From JANLQB01 sp043735935 (GTDB taxonomy: Bacteria; Verrucomicrobiota; Verrucomicrobiia; Chthoniobacterales; Chthoniobacteraceae): a stretch of 10,313 nucleotides of DNA. A model generated the notes under the pieces. That model did not search any database, was not told the origin of the DNA, and saw only the letters and a list, made by a program, of their open reading frames with translations. Shown in pieces: positions 6,578-10,313 of the stretch. Numbering within the stretch: position 1 is the first letter of the stretch; every line of letters starts with the position of its first letter. The DNA is taken from contig JAYTDO010000127.1 of NCBI GenBank assembly GCA_043735935.1, forward strand, positions 1 to 10,313. The letters are read 5' to 3'. The position numbers and the translations under genes were made by a program.

Positions 6578-8073
6578 TCCCGCTGCGGCGGCACACCGCC
6601 AAAGTTCCAGAGCGAGCCGGCTTTCCACGGCGCGTGCGGCGTGCGCCCAGGGAGCGGCGCGGGCTTCAGCTCGCGGGCCATGCCGAGGAGCGTGTCGCGG
6701 ATTTGATCGCCAGCGGTGATGACGAGATTTGAGTAGCTCGTGAGCCGCGTTTCGTAGCCGCCGCCGTGTTCGCCGAAGGCTTCGAGCGTGGGCACGTAAC
6801 CGACGCAGCCGTTTGCCAGCTCGACGGGAAATGTCATCGGGAAGCCGCTACCTTTTTTGAGTTCGAGGCCGTATTGCACAAAATACTCCGCGGGATTCGA
6901 GAGGCACACGACGGGGCCGAGTTGGATCGCTTGCAGCTCGACATCGGCGACCGGTTCGCGCGCTAGGATCGCGTCGAGCAGCGTCGTTTCCTTCGCCCAC
7001 ACCCAATCCGCGCCGACGTCTTTCTCCGGCTTCTGCGCGAGTTCACGCGCGGCTGCGACACGCGCGGGCGCAGGCTTGCGACGCGGGATTTTCAGCAGCT
7101 TGCTCGTGGTCGCGATGGGCACGGCGGCGATGCGCGTCTGCGCCATTCCGGCGAGCACTTTCACCGCTTCGGCACCGACACGTGCGCCGACGAATTGCGC
7201 CTGCGCGTCGCCGTCGGGCAGCGCGTATTTGCTAAGATTGTCCACCTGCGTCACGTCGCCGCAGTAGCCCTGCAAAAACACGACGACGCAGTCTTTCCCG
7301 TAGTAGCCCTGAATCGCGCGCTCCAAGTAGCCGGGCCAGTTCGCGCTGATCCACGGGCCGTTCGTCGTGGCGTGGCAGGAGAAATTCACGACGCAGCCGA
7401 GCAGCTTCCCGTCCGCGTCCCAGCCGCCGATGACGCCGACCTCGGGATCCGTCGGCCCCGCGTAGCCGAGGATGTCGGGATTGCCCATGCCGGCGTGGGA
7501 ATACGAGAGGCCGTCCTTCATCCGCTGGCGCCTGTTGAAAGCGACGGTATCCTCGCGGCCCGTGCCGAAGCCCGCGGTGCCTACGACCTTCGCTTTGTCG
7601 GCGGAGACGACGCCATCGACGATCGCGTCGATGACTCGCTCGATGTAGGCCGGGTTACCGACGATGGATTCTTTGTAGGCGAGATCGCGCACCCATTCCT
7701 CCGCGTGATCGAACTCGCCCACGAGCGTCAGCCCGATCGGGCCGGAGCTGTGCGAGTGGGACGCGCTGATCATCACGGCCTCGCCGGGGATGCCGCATTT
7801 TTCCGTGATGCGCCGCCGCGCCTCCTGCACCGTGTCGCGCCGGATGAAAAGCGCGTCGATGCCGATGAGCGCGCAGCGATTTTTCCCGTCGTCGAAAACG
7901 GACACGCGCACCTTGCACGGGTCGTGGATGGTTTTGTAATAGACCTTGTGGTAATTGCCCGGCACTTCCATCCCCACCTCCGGCGTGATGTCGCGCTCCG
8001 CGAAACCGAGCTTCAACTCGGCACGTGCGGGGAGGGTGAACGCGAAGGCGATGAGGGCGATGAGGGACTTCAT
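6574..8073 (-). CDS. Neutral/alkaline non-lysosomal ceramidase-family hydrolase, secreted
   Basis: A 499-residue protein with a signal peptide (hydrophobic core at residues 4-14, likely cleavage after LPARA at residue 18). The remainder matches the N-terminal domain of neutral/alkaline ceramidases: the start GFAERDITPEVG at 23-34, the zinc-site motif SASHSHSSGP at 103-112 (H106 and H108), the third histidine region NFSCHAT at 230-236, and the GDV loop at 272-274. In true ceramidases this loop reads GDVSPN, with serine as nucleophile. Here it is GDVTQVDN, so ceramide hydrolysis is doubtful and another amide or ester substrate is possible. PVC genomes carry many such paralogues. The C-terminal immunoglobulin-like domain of full ceramidases is absent by length. 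It is the first intact gene of a two-gene unit, its stop overlapping the dehydrogenase start by ATGA. No Shine-Dalgarno sequence is seen before the ATG. Confidence 0.88.
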   Translation of the reverse strand: MKSLIALIAFAFTLPARAELKLGFAERDITPEVGMEVPGNYHKVYYKTIHDPCKVRVSVFDDGKNRCALIGIDALFIRRDTVQEARRRITEKCGIPGEAVMISASHSHSSGPIGLTLVGEFDHAEEWVRDLAYKESIVGNPAYIERVIDAIVDGVVSADKAKVVGTAGFGTGREDTVAFNRRQRMKDGLSYSHAGMGNPDILGYAGPTDPEVGVIGGWDADGKLLGCVVNFSCHATTNGPWISANWPGYLERAIQGYYGKDCVVVFLQGYCGDVTQVDNLSKYALPDGDAQAQFVGARVGAEAVKVLAGMAQTRIAAVPIATTSKLLKIPRRKPAPARVAAARELAQKPEKDVGADWVWAKETTLLDAILAREPVADVELQAIQLGPVVCLSNPAEYFVQYGLELKKGSGFPMTFPVELANGCVGYVPTLEAFGEHGGGYETRLTSYSNLVITAGDQIRDTLLGMARELKPAPLPGRTPHAPWKAGSLWNFGGVPPQRE

Positions 8074-8110
8074 TCGGACCGATAAGACGCGCGACTGCCC
8101 GAAGTTAGAA

Positions 8111-8257
8111 TCAATAAGTCGCTCGACCGCCGGAGGGATCGAACAGCGCGGCGGGAGTGACGCCGTTCACGATGACGTTGCTCGTCGCGAGTTCCTCGCC
8201 AAGCGACTTCGTCAGCGCGATGACGCCCGCCTTCGACGCGCTGTCATGCGCCGGGGT
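8111..8257 (-). pseudogene. Remnant of a short-chain dehydrogenase/reductase (SDR) gene
   Basis: Minus-strand translation from about 8257 to a TGA at 8111-8113 gives SASKAGVIALTKSLGEELAT, the conserved active-site helix of SDR enzymes, then NVIVNGVTPAA, and ends in FDPSGGRATY. The SDR context expects YSASK, but the catalytic tyrosine position is aspartate (codon GAC at 8243-8245). The Rossmann N-terminal half is missing. Between VTPAA and the FDxSGGRATY-type ending of this SDR subgroup, roughly 45-50 residues are absent. The fragment is therefore a doubly deleted, catalytically dead relic. Its left end lies 37 bp from the ceramidase-like start, on the same strand, so the intact gene may once have headed that operon. 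Its right end stops within about 13 bp of the Hsp20 stop. Confidence 0.85.
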
Positions 8258-8267
8258 TGGCGTGGAT

Positions 8268-8729
8268 TTATGAGACGGAGACAGCGATCTGCTTCGGCTT
8301 GGCCTCCTCGGCTTTCGGGAGAGTGACGGTCAGGATCCCATCCTTGTAGGTCGCCGAGACTTTTGTCCCGTCGACGGCCGCTGGGAGCGTGACGTTCCGC
8401 TGAAACTTTCCGAACGAACGTTCGCTACGGAAAGTCTCACCGTCCTTTTTCTCCCGTTCGAGCTTGCGCTCGCCCGAGATGCTCAGGACCCCGTCGTGCA
8501 GGGTGATCCCGATCTCATCTTTCTTCATTCCCGGAAGTTCGACCGTGACGACGAATTCGTTCGCGGAGTCATGCACGTCGAGCACCGGCGACCAGCCGCT
8601 GAAGAGCGCGTTGGGATTGGTTGGCAGCGAGAAATCGAACAATCGATCGAGTTCGTTGCGAAGCGTGTCAACGCGGTCGAACGACGGCCAAGCCGACAAG
8701 GTTGGAGTATGGAAACGGATAAGGCTCAT
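8268..8729 (-). CDS. hsp20: Hsp20 / alpha-crystallin small heat shock protein
   Basis: A 153-residue ATP-independent holdase chaperone that binds unfolding proteins in the cytoplasm as large oligomers. The alpha-crystallin domain spans about residues 47-140. The first strand starts at PVLDVHDSANEFVVTVELPG (48-67), followed by LHDGVLSISGERK and a GILTVTLPK strand at 131-139, the classical end of the domain. The short C-terminal tail has QIAV (147-150), whose I-x-V docks into neighbouring subunits. The N-terminal arm includes the LRNELDRLFDF helix common in bacterial members. Its start ATG (8729) follows an AT-rich, A-rich leader with no Shine-Dalgarno sequence. Its TAA (8268-8270) is almost fused to the SDR relic downstream. 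Confidence 0.95.
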   Translation of the reverse strand: MSLIRFHTPTLSAWPSFDRVDTLRNELDRLFDFSLPTNPNALFSGWSPVLDVHDSANEFVVTVELPGMKKDEIGITLHDGVLSISGERKLEREKKDGETFRSERSFGKFQRNVTLPAAVDGTKVSATYKDGILTVTLPKAEEAKPKQIAVSVS

Positions 8730-8937
8730 ATTGGTTTGTGGTTTGATGTTGTTTAACTTTCACCCACATACTGAGCTTTCAGAATGCCATCGACCGAACT
8801 GTGACCATCAACTAGCTTTAAACATCTTATCATTATTCTTTTACGAATATTTAGTCGCTGTGCGCCATTCTTAATAGATGAGCCATACTGGCCCGTCTTC
8901 GCCACGCAATCCTCACAGCAGTACGGGTCTTATTGTC
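8730..8937. other. AT-rich intergenic region upstream of hsp20
   Basis: This stretch of about 208 bp is visibly richer in A and T than its surroundings, most of all between 8800 and 8880. It must contain the hsp20 promoter (minus strand) and the end of the GspF-like transcript. On the minus strand, TGGCATTCTGAAAGCT (8789-8774) has GG and GC at the 12-base spacing of a sigma-54 site, but its -12 half is poor. An imperfect inverted repeat, ATTATTC / GAATATT with a 6-base loop (one mismatch), lies at 8832-8851 and could be an operator. No clear CIRCE element or sigma-32 consensus was seen. No gene is supported here. Confidence 0.4.
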
Positions 8938-9927
8938 TCACAAATCCTTCAAGACGCTTTGATAAGGCGCCACGATCCCTGTCTGGATCAACGAAAGGAT
9001 TCGATAGGCGAGGTAGAGCACGATGCCGACGTAGATCAGCTTCGGGATCCAGTCGGCGAGCGCCTCCAGCGCGCCAAGCGCTTCCTGCCGCCGCTCCTCC
9101 GCCATTCGCTTCAATTCCTCATCCAGCGAACCGGTCTCTTCCCCGACAATCAGTGTTTGCACGAAATCCTCGGGAAACCCCCCGCTCACCGCCAGGAGCG
9201 GGCCGACTTGCGCTCCGCCACGGACTTCGGGCACGGCCCTTTCGACCGCCGCGCGCACGCGCCCGCTCCGGCTCGCACGCCCGGCGGCGACGAGCGCATC
9301 GATCACATTCACCCCCGCATCGAGCTGGAGGCCGTAGACGGTGGAAAAACGCGAAAGCGCGAAGGCGCGGCGCACCTTCCCGATCAGCGGAATCATCGCC
9401 AGCAGTCGGTCCACGCCGACGCTCGTCGCACCCATGTCCCGCAGGACTGGCGCGACCATCGCGACGATCGCGGCGGCTGCGTAAAAAAAGACGAACGCCG
9501 TCAGCGTTGCTGTCCAAAACTCCCCGGCGCTTTTTAAAACCAGCGTCGGAAGGTTCAGCACGGGAATGCCGAAATGGAGCAGGAAAAGCGGGTACGCGCA
9601 GCGTTTGATGACCGTCGAGCGGGCCTGCTCCAGCGCCCCGAAATAATTCGATAGTTCGCGCAGCCCGCGATCGAGCTGACCGCTTTTCTCGACTGCGGAG
9701 AGCACGCTCACTTCGAGCACCGTCACCGCCGGACGCTCTTTGGCAAAGGCTTCCCCGACGGTCCGGCCCTCGGAGAGGCTGGCGCGCAAGGCCCGGATGA
9801 GCCGGCGACCGCCACCACGCGATGAGGCCGCGAGTTTGTCCAGCGCCGCGGGGAAGGGGATGCCGGTGCGGATGAGCTGCGCGAGGCTGTGATAGAGAGT
9901 CTGCTTCTCTCGGAGGCTGAGGCGCAC
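8938..9927 (-). CDS. Type II secretion / type IV pilus inner-membrane protein, GspF/PilC (T2SF) family
   Basis: A 329-residue polytopic protein with the two-fold T2SF architecture. The first cytoplasmic half (about 7-110) has SLREKQTLYHSLAQLIRTG, and SAVEKSGQLDRGL at 77-89 matches the family ExSGxL motif. The second half (about 170-290) has AMIPLIGKVRRAFALSRF at 177-194, LDAGVNVIDAL at 202-212 and the repeated VGEETGSLDEEL at 261-272. Membrane segments lie at about 111-131, 139-160 and 295-315. It is shorter than canonical GspF (about 400) because the N-terminal extension is missing. The start is GTG at 9927; the same frame has a TGA at 9946-9948 and no ATG between. No other secretion or pilus gene is visible nearby, so its machinery must be encoded elsewhere. 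It is divergent from the ribD fragment, with 52 bp between the starts. Confidence 0.88.
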   Translation of the reverse strand: MRLSLREKQTLYHSLAQLIRTGIPFPAALDKLAASSRGGGRRLIRALRASLSEGRTVGEAFAKERPAVTVLEVSVLSAVEKSGQLDRGLRELSNYFGALEQARSTVIKRCAYPLFLLHFGIPVLNLPTLVLKSAGEFWTATLTAFVFFYAAAAIVAMVAPVLRDMGATSVGVDRLLAMIPLIGKVRRAFALSRFSTVYGLQLDAGVNVIDALVAAGRASRSGRVRAAVERAVPEVRGGAQVGPLLAVSGGFPEDFVQTLIVGEETGSLDEELKRMAEERRQEALGALEALADWIPKLIYVGIVLYLAYRILSLIQTGIVAPYQSVLKDL

Positions 9928-9979
9928 GGCGCCAAATTTCGGGTTTCATCCCCGGGGCGCAAGGCTTATTCCTGCGCGA

Positions 9980-10114
9980 ATGGACGACGCCAAATTCATG
10001 CGGGCAGCCTTGCGCGAAGCCGCCCGGGGCCTCGCTCGCACCAGCCCGAACCCGGCGGTCGGCGCCGTCATCGTGCGCGGCGGCAGCGAGAACCGGCGGC
10101 AACTCCACGGGTGA
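9980..10114 (+). pseudogene. ribD: Truncated 5' end of ribD (riboflavin biosynthesis deaminase/reductase)
   Basis: From the ATG at 9980 the frame reads MDDAKFMRAALREAARGLAR and then TSPNPAVGAVIVRGG. This is the typical N-terminus of RibD, the pyrimidine deaminase/reductase of riboflavin synthesis; TSPNPxVGAVIV is its hallmark. RibD-like sequence stops after residue 35 (about 10084). It is followed by nine unrelated residues and a TGA at 10112-10114. The catalytic HAE and PCxxxxxxPPC zinc motifs and the whole reductase domain are missing, so this fragment cannot be functional. The break coincides with the 3' loss of the opposing membrane protein gene. It may be genuine decay or a chimeric contig; an intact ribD elsewhere would be expected if the cell makes riboflavin. 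Confidence 0.8.
10075..10095. other. Head-to-head junction between two truncated genes
   Basis: Left of about 10084 the plus strand encodes the RibD N-terminus; right of it the minus strand encodes the N-terminus of an unrelated membrane protein. Both lose their 3' parts here. The sequence around the joint is GC-rich (gcggcggcagcgag), with no target duplication, terminal inverted repeat or insertion sequence in view. An inversion, a deletion or an assembly chimera would all give this picture. Confidence 0.6.
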
Positions 10115-10282
10115 GTCCAACGAAGTCGCAACGCTGTCGGACGTTGGATTCGGTTTCAGCGGCGGGCGGGTGCGGACTCCCGCAATCACGATCAGGACGA
10201 TCAAAATGCCGACGACATTACAGATCACGTCCAAGAACGAACTGGAACTGAACTCTTCCTCTTCGCGGTGACGACGGCTCAT
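10084..10282 (-). pseudogene. 5' part of a small membrane-anchored protein gene, cut at the ribD junction
   Basis: The minus-strand ATG at 10282 has a strong Shine-Dalgarno sequence (GAGGAGGG, 5 bases before the ATG). The first 66 residues look genuine: a charged N-terminus (RRHREEEE), a serine run, then one membrane helix FLDVICNVVGILIVLIVIAG at 16-35, then a proline-rich segment. I recall similar SFLDV...VGILI anchors in PVC proteins near TolQ/ExbB-like channels. The aspartate just inside the helix recalls ExbD/TolR/MotB anchors, but this is inference. After about 10084 the frame continues as antisense of ribD and then as a wrong frame of the GspF-like gene to 9119. The 387-residue ORF is therefore not a real protein, and the 3' part of the gene is missing. 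A TGA at 10299-10301 may end a preceding gene. Confidence 0.65.
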
Positions 10283-10313
10283 GGTGTCCCTCCTCGTGTC
10301 ACACGCAAGGGCT

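Noticed and set aside
6578..6628. Earlier in-frame ATG for the haem dehydrogenase
   Set aside because: It would bury the signal peptide behind 17 extra residues inside the upstream gene; the ATGA-coupled start at 6577 fits better.
8074..8110. Promoter for the ceramidase-like gene
   Set aside because: A TTGATT-like hexamer is present, but no suitable -10 box lies at a normal spacing and there is almost no room for a leader.
9119..10282. Continuous 387-codon minus-strand frame
   Set aside because: Only the first about 66 codons look genuine. The rest runs antisense to ribD and in a wrong frame of the GspF-like gene.

Overview
The window reads as a piece of a GC-rich Verrucomicrobiota (PVC superphylum) genome, possibly from a metagenome. 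The best taxonomic clues are the beta-propeller plus CxxCH haem protein at 4157-6577, a family mainly known from Planctomycetes and Verrucomicrobia, and its translationally coupled ceramidase-like partner at 6574-8073. The small membrane protein at the right end also recalls PVC proteins. Start sites mostly lack a clear Shine-Dalgarno sequence; the gene at 10282 is the exception.

Layout. (1) Bases 82-3990, plus strand: a tight four-gene unit encoding a NitT/TauT-type (NrtA/CmpA-like) ABC importer, made of a substrate-binding protein, a permease and an ATPase. These are followed after 10 bp by an FAD-dependent halogenase-like flavoenzyme. (2) Bases 3991-4156: a short convergent gap holding what may be the frameshifted tail of the flavoenzyme. 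(3) Bases 8073-4157, minus strand: two exported proteins joined by an ATGA overlap, a neutral ceramidase-family hydrolase and then a large PVC-type dehydrogenase with a C-terminal c-type haem domain. (4) Bases 8111-8257, minus strand: the wreck of a short-chain dehydrogenase gene, with no N-terminal half, an internal deletion and the catalytic tyrosine lost. (5) Bases 8268-8729, minus strand: a small heat shock protein (Hsp20) preceded by an AT-rich intergenic stretch. (6) Bases 8938-9927, minus strand: a stand-alone GspF/PilC-like secretion or pilus inner-membrane protein, divergent from a ribD start at 9980. (7) At about 10084 ribD stops abruptly and meets, head to head, the 5' part of an unrelated membrane protein gene on the minus strand (start 10282). 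Both genes lose their 3' parts at the same point, which implies a rearrangement or a chimeric assembly.

How the genes may work together. The first unit suggests uptake of a small anion or organic acid coupled to flavin-dependent oxidation or halogenation; the substrate is unknown. The second unit suggests extracytoplasmic breakdown of a lipid-, amide- or sugar-like substrate plus oxidation feeding electrons to a c-type haem. The SDR remnant may once have belonged to that unit. The right end is ordinary housekeeping material disturbed by at least two deletion or junction events. No CRISPR array, tRNA, rRNA or insertion sequence was seen.
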